From the NCBI GenBank assembly GCA_030247845.1, contig JAPDRP010000002.1:1-64000 (forward strand): DNA of 64,000 bases. Reading direction: 5' to 3'. How positions within the stretch are numbered: the stretch's first letter is position 1; every line of letters starts with the position of its first letter. The translations under genes and the position numbers were made by a program. This DNA comes from Coniosporium tulheliwenetii (Eukaryota; Ascomycota; Dothideomycetes). The notes under the pieces were generated by a model. That model saw only the letters and a program-made list of their open reading frames with translations. It was not told where the DNA came from and did not search any database. Of the stretch, positions 23,218 through 33,265 are shown in pieces.

Positions 23218-23460
23218 TGTCACGGTTTAGCTGCATGAAGGTTCGGAGCCCGGAGCTTAGATTGTTCCGGGAGTGCGGTAGTAGATTAGGATATTGTTTC
23301 TTGGCGTTTAGTGGATGGTTGCTCTAAGATCATGTGATGCCACACTAGGATTATCTACTTACTCCGGTTGTAATCCTTTCGATCCTTATATCTTGTCATA
23401 TAAGATAGACTAGTTATTAATCTTTATTAGTTTAGTATTAAGTCTTAACCCCTCGTGATA
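23218..23460 (+). mobile_element. Candidate LTR of a RIP-mutated retroelement
   Basis: The 243-bp unit starts TGTCACG and ends CGTGATA. These are matching inverted ends if the last CA was changed to TA by RIP. It contains a TATA-like stretch (CCTTATATCTTGTCATATAAG). The sequence after it (23461-23840) reads like a stop-riddled Gag, for example YATITNKI and FHLNN, with glutamine-to-stop changes. No second LTR is seen, so this is a 5' fragment. Confidence 0.4.
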
Positions 23461-23834
23461 TTATAAGGCACCATCTTACTTCGTATATATTATATAACCC
23501 ATCCTAAACCCTAGAATATCCAACTAGGACCCTATCTATATTAATATAACCTAATTAACTAGCGAAGCGACGCCTAGTAATAATATTAAGGCGCCTAGCT
23601 AACTAGGTAATACTATAGAGTTCTAGGCCAATATCTAATCCAATCCTATAAGGTGGTACTAGTTTATACGTACCTAGAGCGAATAGGCGAATGGCTAAAG
23701 CTAGAAGGCTAATAGTTAGAAGGCCTACGCGACTATCACTAATAAGATATAGTTCCACTTAAATAATCGCATCTAAGAGCTTTAAGCGTAACTAAACTAG
23801 ATAACGTTAGACTTTGGAGCGGATTCTATATTAA
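23461..23834 (+). pseudogene. Possible Gag remnant, RIP-mutated
   Basis: One frame gives a hydrophilic, coiled-coil-like sequence if the TAG codons are read as the CAG or TGG from which RIP would make them. It has no zinc knuckle or other signature. The assignment rests on its position after the candidate LTR. Confidence 0.3.
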
Positions 23835-24353
23835 GTATAGTACTATTATTTGTTTTAGTAGCAAAATACTATCTACTACCTTGCGCTTTATAGAAAGTTT
23901 GTATAGGCTGATTCTCTAGGTAATAGAATTATAGCTCTATACTAGTATTATGCTTAGCCTTAATATTATATATCTTATTTAAATGTACCTTAATACTCTT
24001 ATAACTAGTACGTGCATATCTATTACATGTCTTGCATATATAACCAACTATATCTCTTTCTAAATCCTTAAAATTATACTTAAAGAATATAGAAAGGGCT
24101 ATATCTTTACGGTCTTTAATATCTAGACCTTCTATTAAGTAGAGTAAATTTTCTATACCGTATTTAGAGGATTCTTTATGGTTTTTTTAATATGCCCTTT
24201 AATATAGTTCTTCTTATTACTTTCAAGACCCATTCGGCAGGTACTACAGATAAGGATACTAAATTCTGAATTATATTTAAATCCAAGAGGTAAATCATCT
24301 ACTTTAGTGTAGATAGAATTATTTCTAGAGGTAATAGAGGTAGAAGAGGACAT
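23835..24353 (-). pseudogene. DUF3505-type zinc-finger protein fragment
   Basis: From ATG 24353 the minus strand reads LPLGFKYNSEFSILICSTCR and then a histidine-bearing helix (KGHIKK). Further on, past stops, it reads YICKTCNRYARTSYKSIKVH followed by NIKAKHN and FYKAQGS. The spacing of CxxC...H twice, then an aromatic strand, copies the layout of the first ~170 residues of the TLH at 13107. It is AT-rich with RIP-like stops. No helicase part follows. It is a third, divergent member of this domain family in the window. Confidence 0.5.
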
Positions 24354-24714
24354 TTTTTCTAGTCTATTTAATATATTAGTATTTATATAGCTTAGGATAA
24401 GGTATAATTACTTACTTGATTCTTTTTCATTTAAGATTATAGAGTTCTTTTATAAAGAATTATATAAAAGAGATTAAACCTAGGACTTTCTTCTAAAAGT
24501 GTTTTTTAAGAGGATTACTCTTTATAAATAGATAGAGAATAGAGAATAGAGTAGTATTTAGTTATAGTATAGTAAGTACTTTAGAGGCGTAGCTTAAGTA
24601 AGAGTATTTATCTTAGTAAGAGTATAGATAATAGAGTATCAACTAAAGCTTAGTAGATAAAGAAGTAAGATAAAAGAGAAAAGGTAAAGAGAGGATCTTA
24701 TATAGATAATTAAT
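24354..24714. other. AT-rich spacer upstream of the DUF3505 fragment
   Basis: The sequence is purine-rich AT DNA, with AGAGAATAGAGAATAGAG-like short repeats near 24535. No gene is seen. Confidence 0.35.
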
Positions 24715-25350
24715 AGCTAGCTTAGCTAATCTTAGATCCTAAGATAGTAATTATAATGTTATTACTCTTACTTAGTCTAGCGTCACTAATATATATTAAT
24801 AGAGTTAGTTTTAATTATTACGTTATTCTTACTTAAGTCTAGCGCTACGAATATATATTAATATATATAGTTTTAGTTATTTTACTATCCTTGCTTGGTC
24901 TAGCGTCACTAGTATATATAATATATATAGTATTAGTTATTAAGCTATTCTTACTTAGTCTAGCGTGGCTAATTGTATATAGTTTTAATTATTATACTAT
25001 TCTAACTTAGTCTAGCGCTACTACTAATTAATAGTCTTAATTATTACGCTCATCTTACTTAGTTTAGTGTTGCTAATTATATATAGTTAGTATTATTATA
25101 CTATTCTTACTTAGTCTAGTGTACCTAATTAATATTATTATATATAGTTTTAATTATTAAATTAGTCTTACTTAGTTTAGCTTTACTTATATATATTAAT
25201 CTACTTGTTACACTATTCTTACTTAGTATAATAATATTTATCTTATATATAGTCTTACTTATTAGGCTACTCTTACTTAGTCTAGCTTTATAAACATAAT
25301 ATAGTTTTAATTGATATATGCTACCCTTACTTAGTCTAGTATTACTAATT
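24715..25350. repeat. Degenerate minisatellite, unit about 60-75 bp
   Basis: Roughly ten copies share the core CTATTCTTACTTAGTCTAGCG, followed by a short CTAATTATATATAG stretch and TTTTAATTATTA. Unit length varies. Copies differ mainly by C/T changes (TCTAGCG, TTTAGTG, TCTAGTG), as expected if an array of repeats was itself a RIP target. Confidence 0.75.
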
Positions 25351-26180
25351 ATGTTAGTTTAATTAGCCTTAGGTAAATATAATACTAATATAACTTTTTT
25401 AAGAATACTATATTAATATTCCTTAGCACTATTTTTAGATATATAATTCTTATTACTCCCTTAATATAGTTAGTAGATAATATATTTTGTTATATTCCTC
25501 AGTACTAATTCTAGATATTAATATTTAGTTAATATCTCTTATTACTATCCTTAGATATATAATAATTATTAGTCTCTCTTAATGCAGTCAGTAGAGAGTA
25601 TATTTAGTTTATATATTTATTTATTATAGCTCTAGAACATTCTATGAATGTTTCTCGATACTATTCTTAAATGGATTTCTATTTTGTCTTTTTATTGTAT
25701 AGTTAGTTAGATGTATATTTTATATATATATATATAGATATTATAATTCTAGAGTATTCTATTACTAGCTATTAGTAATAAAAAACTTAGTAACATTTCT
25801 AGATAAAGCTTTTTAGGCGAAGAATTAGACTTTTAGTAATTTTAAAGTTTAAAAGATCTTTTTTCCAGCCAAAATAACTAGTAATATTAGTTTTTTTATA
25901 TTATACTTAGTAATATAGTCTAGTTATTATCTGGGATTAGTAGTTCACCTAAAATACCCTCTAAGTAGCCTATTTTCCAACGGATTTCCTATTTTCCAAG
26001 CTATTTTCCAAGCGGTTTCCTTTTTCCAAATCTTGGAAATTCGGGGTGGAAAATACATTAGCTAGTAAAGTTTCGAAATTCCAGCGACACGGTTAGCAGG
26101 GGTTAACGAGTTTGATTTTTCCTTTTTCTTTCCTTTATCTTCCACCTCTAATCTTACCCTCTTTCTATTATACTTACCTG
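25351..26180. other. AT-rich, RIP-like, weak repeats
   Basis: Around 25400-25640 a second, poorer tandem pattern is visible (TAGATATATAAT, TATTACTCCCTTAATATAG, AGTAGATAATATAT). The rest has no recognisable content. Confidence 0.35.
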
Positions 26181-26307
26181 CTTAGAGCCGCTTAGAATCT
26201 TTATAGTTAGCCTAGTAGGCTTAATAATCCATCTTTCTCCTTCTTTTTCTAGAACTCGTGGATCCGAAACTTCCTACCCCCTAAAACCTTAACTAGACCC
26301 GATCGGG
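26181..26307. mobile_element. R1 element, copy 3, left-truncated
   Basis: It starts in the middle of R1 (CTGCTTAGAGCCGCTTAG) and keeps the right inverted repeat CTAGACCCGATCGGG at 26293-26307. The order R1, spacer, R2-B is the same as at 13491-13884. Confidence 0.6.
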
Positions 26308-26418
26308 AAATTCTATTAGTAATCTTACCGCTTAAAATCTAATTCTCTATAAGTCTATCCGCTTACTTAGATTATGTAATAAATATATGTGACTAGAGCA
26401 CATAACTACCTTAGCGTC

Positions 26419-26512
26419 TTTAAAAGTCGGCGCCGACTTTTTGTCAAGATTTAGCGCGGACCCTAATTTTGTATGAGAATAGGAATCCTAATCGCGATTC
26501 CATGAGTACAGG
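26419..26512. repeat. R2 mini-element, subtype B, copy 3, at the TLH breakpoint
   Basis: The palindrome AGTCGGCGCCGACT is intact at 26425-26438. The right end GAGTACAGGG runs directly into truncated TLH sequence at 26511, which corresponds to position 10988 of copy 1. The repeat end and the truncation coincide to the base. Confidence 0.65.
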
Positions 26513-28620
26513 GCGAGATTAATGCCTTTAGAGCGGACTAACGGAGAAAGCTCTAACGTAGTGGGATTATGTAAATAATGTAGTCTAGCAGGAGATCCCC
26601 TACAGCTAAGGGTAGAAAGCGGATGTTATTCTTATACGCGCCCGTCTGCTACTAGCTCTTATAGTATATCATATAGAGCATAACTAGTTCGTGCTAGATA
26701 AAGATATTACATTGTCTCTAGCTATTCCGCTATGTGATTAAGAAGAGCTCCAGCTCCCTAAGAAGCTAATCTGCACCTATATGGATTAATACTAGAAGCC
26801 TCTTTAGGAACTCATCCACCGCTATCTCGTATAGTGTAGTAGCCTTATCATGCTAGACCCGTCCTCCGCCGTCCGCCTCTGCTAAAAAGAGTTCCTAAGC
26901 TGCTTAGAGTTCTAGATAACTGTTCGTAACACTTTATTCCGGCCTCTAAGAGCCTAGCATTCTCTTAATATAGACCGAAGAACTAGCTAAAGATATTATA
27001 GTCTAGGTTGTCTCTTAAAGCCCATGCATGCATCTATAGTAGCTATTAAGCACCGAATATCAGCTCTCTATATAGCAGCTCGCACATCTGCTCGTACTCT
27101 AATAGCATTAGCTTTAGCACCTTATTCATCCGTAACTCCGTATTATTATAGATTAGGATCTGCTTATTCTTATTCTAGCGCGCTTGGTGAGCCCTAACGT
27201 CGTTTTTAGAGATTCTAAGTAGTAGTAGCCGCCACTATAAGATCTCGCCTATAGGGGACTCGGCCGTCTGCTGTAGGAACTTCTTATAGATCTTCTTAAT
27301 TAGCTTTAGCGTATCCCTTAAGCCCGCTAGTTCCTAGCTGGCGCTATAGTGGAAGATGAGCAGCTACACCACCTAGATTAGGCCCGATAGATGGCTGCTG
27401 TAGTCTCCTAGCCGCATCCAGCCTAACGTTAATAGCTTCACGCTAAGCATTACGTAGAAGCTCACTAATAGGGAGGTGTATCGCTTACCGCTAAAGTTGT
27501 GGTAGATAAGCCGTATATATAGCGTCTCTAATGCTCTCTTTAAGGCCGGGCCGTCACCCGCACCAGCCGCCCGCAGCGTCTCTTCCCACGCATCCCACTA
27601 CTTGCTGCTAAGACGGATTATATCCTCTAGCTTACTTCGCTTCTAATACCGCTGCTTCTAGCTTTCTTCTATCGTAAAGTAATTGCGGTCGACTATATAG
27701 TACATATAGGCTAAGAGTTGCTTCTATAGGCCGAAGTAAGCCACTAGCATGCAAGCTTCTTTATCTAGATCGAAGGCTCGAGTCTTCTCTAGTAGCTCTA
27801 TCTTAGAGGACTGGAAGCGGTTTAGGATGATCTATTAAGGCCAGGTTAATATGCAGTCCGGCCTATCGAAGCACCAGCTATAAGCCTCTTATAGGATAGC
27901 CTCTATTCCCTCTAGTATAGTAGCTAACTCCGGCTTCTAGTCGCTATCCTTAGATAGAGCAATTAAGGCCCGAATTTCGTCTTTCTTTAGATCTTAAATA
28001 TGCTTTATAATACCGGTCCTCCTTAGCTAAGGCACGACTACCGACTTATAGCTATTAAAGCTATATATCTTATTAGCCTCCTTAGCTGCATCGCGCTCTA
28101 TCTACCTTAAATCCTTATTCTACTAGCGGAAAAACTCCTCCTCTTCTATTGCTAGCGTCGCAGACCTCGAGTTGGTAGGCTTTAAGGCCCCTTCCTCTAC
28201 CATAAAATATCTAACGTGCTGCGTCTCCGTAAAGAAGGTCTGAAGCTTACACTTAGCCTATAATAAGATTAGCTTATTATACTCCGAAAGCTTCTAGCCG
28301 TGCATCTACAACACGTGATCCTTAATACTTTTAAGGCTTTATATAAGCTCCTTAGAGTAGAGATAGTAATAGAAGCTATTATGCTGCTTAAGCCCGTCGA
28401 TCGCCTAGATGACCTTCTTAGCCGGATAGTAGATATCGTCTGGTGCGAGCAGTCTATAAGTGGAGAAAAGTTCGATTAAAGATTTTAGCTATTATCCGAA
28501 TATTTATTGCAGTTGGTTTCTAAAGTGTCGCTTCTAGAGGTCTTATTTTAGTGGTAAACAGAACCTACACTCCGCGCAGATGAGCATCTGCTATTTGGGA
28601 TTATACACAAAAGCCTCCAT
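26511..28620 (-). pseudogene. TLH helicase copy 2, N-terminal half only, heavily RIP-mutated
   Basis: The sequence aligns without large gaps to 10988-13107 of TLH copy 1, in the same orientation, and starts at the equivalent ATG (28618-28620). Differences are almost all C-to-T or G-to-A (for example GATCAACGCC to GATTAATGCC at the left edge), giving dozens of stops. It covers about the first 707 codons. The whole helicase core is absent, so this copy could only ever have encoded the zinc-finger and middle regions. It lies upstream of copy 1 in the same direction, so the two form a dispersed direct repeat. Confidence 0.9.
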
Positions 28621-28654
28621 TCTATTAATAAAAATATATATAGTTAATATGCCG

Positions 28655-29089
28655 TGTAAGGAAATAAGTATTTCCTACTAAACTAAGCTTTTATAGCTAG
28701 CCTAGATTGATTTGTAAGCAGAAGATTCTAGAAGGTTCTAGAAGATTCCATGAGTTTCTATAGGATTCGATACGGTTCTATAAGATTCTATAAGGTTCTA
28801 GAATGTTCTATCTATTACGTAATATTACGTAATGCTTATTAATTCTATAGAAGGTTCTAGATAGCCTTCTATATATATATATAAGACCTCTTCTCTCCCT
28901 CCTAAGGGAAGAACAACGACAAGATAAAACAATAGTAATACTATACTATATTATTATTTCTTCTTATCTATATTTTATACTCCTTCCTAAATAGGGAATA
29001 CCTATACTTCCGCTGACTAAGCTAGACTAGTCCTATTCTAGCTTAGTAGAACTAAGTAAGGTTATCTTAGCCCCATCTTGATTCTTACA
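28655..29089. mobile_element. Solo LTR, 435 bp, inserted in the TLH copy 2 promoter
   Basis: The unit begins TGTAAG and ends CTTACA, a 6-bp terminal inverted repeat. It is flanked by a perfect 5-bp target duplication TGCCG (28650-28654 and 29090-29094). Its surroundings match the uninterrupted TLH 5' flank at 13110-13180. It carries a TATA-like ATATATATATAAG near 28870-28884, a 10-bp repeat array at 28721-28810 and the palindrome ATTACGTAATATTACGTAAT at 28814-28833. No internal part remains. The retroelement superfamily cannot be told from the LTR alone. Confidence 0.85.
28721..28810. promoter_or_regulatory. 10-bp repeat array resembling heat shock elements, inside the solo LTR
   Basis: Nine consecutive decamers, consensus GAAGATTCTA, keep TTC at positions 6-8 in every unit. 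Four of them keep GAA at positions 1-3. The first three units read as alternating GAA-nn-TTC-nn blocks, which is the binding pattern of the heat shock factor trimer (nGAAnnTTCn). The array ends about 65-70 bp upstream of the TATA-like sequence, where an activator site in U3 would be expected. Confidence 0.6.
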
Positions 29090-29099
29090 TGCCGGAGCC

Positions 29100-29296
29100 T
29101 TATAATATCTCTCCTAGCCTAGACTATGCAAAAAAAGAAAGAAAAGACCTCTTTTCGCTACGTCGGGGTAGATGGAATTGCGGTGATTTAATTACACTTA
29201 CCTGGGCCTATGCGCACCCGTAGGCAGGGGTGGTGCAGCCAATCAACCCGCTGGGAACTGGAAGTGCGATGCACTTCTCGCGAAAGATAAGGGGTA
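29100..29296. repeat. TLH 5' flank, copy 2
   Basis: It matches 13140-13340, with the A-run, GGAATTGCGG and ATAAGGGGTA landmarks. It ends at 29296 and abuts a partial third TLH unit. Confidence 0.75.
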
Positions 29297-29420
29297 GAAT
29301 ATTCGATACAGCTGGTTTCTAAAGTATCGCTTCTATAGGTCTCGCTTCGGTGATAAACAGAACCCGCACTCCGCGCAGATCAATATCTGCTTTTTAGGAT
29401 TATAAATAAAGCTGCTATTT
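29297..29420 (-). pseudogene. TLH copy 3, 5' fragment (about 40 codons)
   Basis: It matches about 12985-13107, the first coding bases of TLH copy 1, again on the minus strand. The start codon region is altered (CTGCTAT where CTCCAT is expected). It lies head-to-tail against copy 2 with no spacer, as if a tandem TLH array had been cut down by deletion. Confidence 0.8.
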
Positions 29421-29631
29421 ATGATAATAGAGTGCTTCTAGTATCTTCCTATCTTAGCTTACGTAAAAAAGAGCTTCCTTAGTCCTCCAGCAGCCGCTCG
29501 TATATAATAGAATTGCGGTTGTTTAATTGCGATTATCTAGCCTGTGTAGCCTCTACGGGCAGGGGTTGTGCAGCGAATTAACCGCCGGGAAATAAGAAGT
29601 GCGGTTTACTTCCCGCCAAAAATAAGGGGTA
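29421..29631. repeat. TLH 5' flank, copy 3
   Basis: It matches 13108-13340, ending in ATAAGGGGTA at 29622-29631. The next base begins an R2-A element. Confidence 0.75.
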
Positions 29632-29723
29632 GTTAGAAATAGGAGCCTATTCTAAGCGAAAATAAGCGAACGCTTGGACGTTTGTATGGAAATAGAGTGC
29701 CTATTTGCGGAATTATAGGTATA
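29632..29723. repeat. R2 mini-element, subtype A, copy 2
   Basis: It matches 7362-7458 with C/T and G/A changes (GGAGCCTATT for GGAGCCCATT, ATAGAGTGCCTATTT for ATGGGGTGCCCATTT). It starts exactly at the end of the TLH 5' flank. Confidence 0.65.
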
Positions 29724-30174
29724 AGCTAGTAGTAGCTAGCAGTCACGTGACTGCTAGCACTACTAGCTATTATCTAGTTACGCTCTAGGTTAGCTATACT
29801 AATCTAATAGAATCGTAACATACATAACAAGTAATAAAGTTCTTATTAGATAAGCCTATGTTAACATTCTAAAAAGATTTCTTATTTATCTATAGAGTCT
29901 TTATTGCAACGTCCACTTGCTCGAAATCTACTCAGCGGTGCGGCGAACTTAAAGTAACTAGTTAATATACCGCGTTTAATTAGCTGCCTACTTCTCGTAT
30001 AGATAATAAAAGCAGTAGTGATTATCTATACATAGTGGTGCTAGATTAAGCGAATGTATAGCGGAAAACCCAGCTGCCTTCGCTAATTCTATTAGCTCGA
30101 GTGGTATAATTTCACATATAATAGGCGATAAGCAGCCTCTAAGAGTTCTTAGTATACAGCCTATTAATCCTAGA
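29724..30174. other. AT-rich RIP-like spacer
   Basis: No gene is seen. A small inverted repeat, GCTAGCAGTCACGTGACTGCTAGC-like, is present near 29735-29760. The rest is stop-rich in all frames. Confidence 0.35.
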
Positions 30175-30531
30175 TGTAAAAAGATTACCGTGAAGGTAGG
30201 ATCCTAATTAAGGAGAAAGGAAATAGTGCTAAGATATAGTTAATGAGGTGAGGATTAATATCGCAAGGAATAATTAGATCGGATTATAAAGAATACTAGA
30301 TTCTTATTTAAGTTAAGCACATCGTTCTAATAAACGAGAACGGTGCTGCCTATATACTAGTATTCTATACCATAATTCCTTTAGTACAGTCCTTCTTAGC
30401 GGAATCGCTTATATTACCCCGTGATCCTCTTAATATAGTCCCTCTTAGCGGAATCGCCTATATCACATCACGTGCTTTCCTGGGAACCCTTTCCTGGGAA
30501 TCTTTTCACGGGAAAGACTAGATTTGTAACA
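30175..30531 (-). mobile_element. Solo LTR of the gypsy family, RIP-mutated
   Basis: It begins TGTAA and ends TTTGTAACA, as the LTRs of the young dimer do. Across 357 bp it matches them (340 bp) in order, including the A-rich block ATTCTTATTTAAGTTAAGC, the hairpin and the TATATA sequence. Flanks are CTAGA (30170-30174) and CTAGG (30532-30536), a 5-bp target duplication with one G/A change. The orientation is the same as in the dimer. Confidence 0.85.
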
Positions 30532-30692
30532 CTAGGATGGCTAGTAGTCCGTTCGCTGGTCTGCTAGTCCGCTAGTATAGACTAGACACTCATGTGACAT
30601 TACGTGTAGCTCTTATAACAACTGCATATATTAAAATCTTTGCATATTAAGTCTCACCCTATATGCAGTCGTGACAGAAGCTATCCTTTAAG

Positions 30693-30722
30693 CTAGTCCG
30701 CTAGCGCGAACTAGCGGACCAG
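30693..30722. repeat. Inverted repeat at the edge of the AT-rich block
   Basis: CTAGTCCGCTAG and CTAGCGGACCAG form a 12-bp stem with one mismatch around the loop CGCGAA. Related CTAGTCCGCTAG sequence occurs at 30570-30582. It marks the change from RIP-mutated to normal composition. Confidence 0.5.
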
Positions 30723-30731
30723 CGGATCGTC

Positions 30732-31937
30732 TAATGGCCACCCTGGTCAATCCTAATGCCTAGCAGGTTGGTTTGAAGTGTGACTTTCCCTGGGTCTGCG
30801 AATACTCAAAACACATGTGGCTTTAATTCGCGCGGACTTGAGGTCTCTCTGTATTTGCAAGACTAAGTATTATTCTAGGCGAAATCTGCACGCGGGGCTT
30901 ATCATTGCGAGGACAAAATTTTAAATACTTTATCCCGAGACATCTGCTGACATCGAAGAAATTCTTCTTTGATAAAGTACGTTATTTCTGACATTCTCAA
31001 GCCCCTCATTCCCTAAGAATTAGAGAGATTACTCAGTTCCTACGCCACTTTCCCCTGCTGGAACGCTCTCATCGTCCCACAGAAACTATGATAACCCCTT
31101 CGGATCCTCTTTAATTGACTAAACTATCGGGAGGGTTCCAGATCCCAACTATAAAACTAGACATCTTGCCTCTCCGGTTGAGGCTCGGTCCGTGGCTTGG
31201 TTTCTGTTTCATTTGTATAGTACTCTAAGGTAACGTTCGCCCGCTTGTTAGATGCAGAACAATAGATACCGCCATCAGCTAGCTTGACTGAAATAACATC
31301 GTCAGTATTGAATTTCCTTGAACTGTCTAGTGTGCTCTGCTAGTTTGAGAATGGTGATATCGATTCTACGCGTCCGTCCGTCTCGGTGTTAGTCAGACAA
31401 CATGAGCCGTTAGGTCCGTGTCTTCAACGGACCTAGGTACTTTACCGGCGGAGCCACTGCTGACTTGCATCGGAGTATTACGGAAGGTTTAGTGCACATT
31501 CTGGCCACGGAACGCTCCGCGAGATACATGCCCCGCCACCTCAAAGCGCCCCCCGGAGATGCCGCCATTCCTGCAAGATTATACAGTTCCACTTGGAGTT
31601 TTTGTGGCCAGTGCCTGATCAGAGAACTGCAATCCAAGAACTTCGTGTTTTTTGTAGTTAATCCATCAGTACCAGAACGCGCTTGGGCTTTCATTTGCAA
31701 CCCATGGTCGTTTTGGATCCAAGTCAGTCAGATAACAGCCCAGCGGCACCGCGGGCGTAGCATCTACTGGGTTCTGTGTTCCGACTCTTTGGTATTCTTC
31801 CAATCTTTAGAGTACACGATCATTTTGTTATCATGGTTGCTGGTGCGTCTCTTCTCCAGACGGCGCTGTTGTTAGCATCCACCCAGACAAACCTCACCGA
31901 ATTGTTCGGACAGGGTTGGTTCTGTAACTCGATGATT

Positions 31938-31972
<35 letters not shown>

Positions 31973-32309
31973 AGAAGAAGAAGAAAAAGAGTTGAGGATA
32001 GAAGATGACATTTACTGATTTCTCATACAAAGCCACCCAATGTGGCCCAAGTGGGCTTAATAAGCAAGGCACCAGCGGGAATCTACAGGGATTTCCCGCC
32101 TCTGTTCGTTATGAGGCTTGGGATGCTGCGGCTGGGCAAAGGCTACGTAAGAGATTGGCTGGCTATCTACCCATATTTAGGCATCTGTTCGATTTTAGAA
32201 AGGAAGCTCAACGATATAAGGGCCATTATAGAATGTCTAAGGCTCGTGGACAGCATGGGGGAGCGAAAGCTTCTTCAGTGGCAGAGGCGTCCGACCAAAT
32301 CTCTTCCAG
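30732..32309. other. Normal-composition DNA, no confident gene
   Basis: Base composition returns to about half GC. An open frame of 136 codons (31465-31875, +) and one of 96 codons opposite it have no recognisable motif. A GAA/GAG trinucleotide run is at 31937-31990. The segment 32042-32250 has a helix-like open frame that could be an exon upstream of 32310, but I cannot support a gene model. Confidence 0.4.
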
Positions 32310-32849
32310 TTGAGCGGACTTGATGCAGAGGACTACGAGCACATAGACGTTCAATGGGGATCAGAAGAGCGCGGCGCAACGTTCGACATTCCGCACTACC
32401 TCGATTTTGTCTGGGACTCGCGATACCATGAGGACACCGTCACCGGCGAGAGCAAGCAGGAGTATCAAACGCACCTCAGCATGTCGATGGGGCTGAACGC
32501 ATCCATCGATGGCTTCGGCATCGAGACGAATGACAGCTTCGAGGAAACCAACTACAGCGAGACGTGGAAGAAGTACGCTTCGGTGTACCGAGGGCGCATG
32601 CCGATGCCGATGCCGAGAGGTGGTTCGCCAGCGCCAGCATCATACTCTGATAGCCGAGAGCAGATAGGGCAGGCAGTTGAGCTGGACACCATGCACGGCG
32701 CGCCACCTCCGGTCGGCAACAACTACGGCTTGAGAGACAGCGATGGAGATGTACAAGGCATGGTTGGGCTGCAGCAAGGGTTGGCGCCACAGGAACGACG
32801 GAGCTTGGACGGGCCTGCTAGTCCGACGAGCGCACACTCACAGGAGTAA
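32310..32849 (+). CDS. Unassigned exon or gene fragment, 179 codons
   Basis: The open frame has no ATG. It begins just after ATCTCTTCCAG, a good 3' splice site, so it is likely a terminal exon. The sequence is protein-like: acidic start (LDAEDYEHIDVQW), HYLDFVWDSRYHEDTVTGE, then THLSMSMGLNASIDGFG, and a proline/serine-rich tail to the TAA at 32847. The alternating THLSMSMGL strand loosely recalls the central sheet of MACPF/perforin-like fungal proteins. That is a weak impression and not an assignment. No 5' exon is certain. Confidence 0.4.
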   Translation: MSGLDAEDYEHIDVQWGSEERGATFDIPHYLDFVWDSRYHEDTVTGESKQEYQTHLSMSMGLNASIDGFGIETNDSFEETNYSETWKKYASVYRGRMPMPMPRGGSPAPASYSDSREQIGQAVELDTMHGAPPPVGNNYGLRDSDGDVQGMVGLQQGLAPQERRSLDGPASPTSAHSQE

Positions 32850-33265
32850 GTAATGCTAAAATATACTATTATAGTTATAATATACATATTAGGTTTTTAT
32901 TTCATTAACTAAAAATTACTTAGATATTAGAGTTTGAAATACCTAATTTTGTATGGGAATGAGTGCCCAAGTTGGGGGGGGGGGGGGTGCACGGGCCCCC
33001 GATTATAAACAGTACTGAAGACTGATTAAGGCTAGTAGTTTTGCTGACTAGCCAAATTGTGCGATTGCACCCGCTCGCTCTTATGCATCCTGCTGACGCG
33101 CTACCCTAACGTTGACGGATTTCCGGAGTTAAGGTCACGATGAGTACCGCCGTACTGATTCGCCATCACAGTATATATATTTTTAAAGACGTCCCACCCA
33201 TCATTTCCACACACCTCATAAAGACCTTTTGAACTCACTGAAAAATCGACAGACTTCCGCCTCTC
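32850..33265. other. Intergenic with poly-G run and partial R2-like tail
   Basis: At 32947-32980 TTTTGTATGGGAATGAGTGCCC resembles the right half of R2 and runs into a G run of about 13 (32975-32989), then TGCACGGGCCCCC. The rest is the upstream region of the reductase gene, with a TATATATATT at 33172-33181. Confidence 0.45.

Noticed and set aside
24715..25350. CRISPR-like array
   Set aside because: Eukaryotic context, variable unit length and degenerate units; it is a minisatellite.
30175..30531. Part of a longer element instead of a solo LTR
   Set aside because: Both LTR ends and a near-perfect 5-bp duplication are present, with no internal sequence on either side.
31465..31875. 136-codon ORF in the normal-composition island
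   Set aside because: An opposing ORF of similar quality overlaps it and neither shows a domain; not enough for a gene call.
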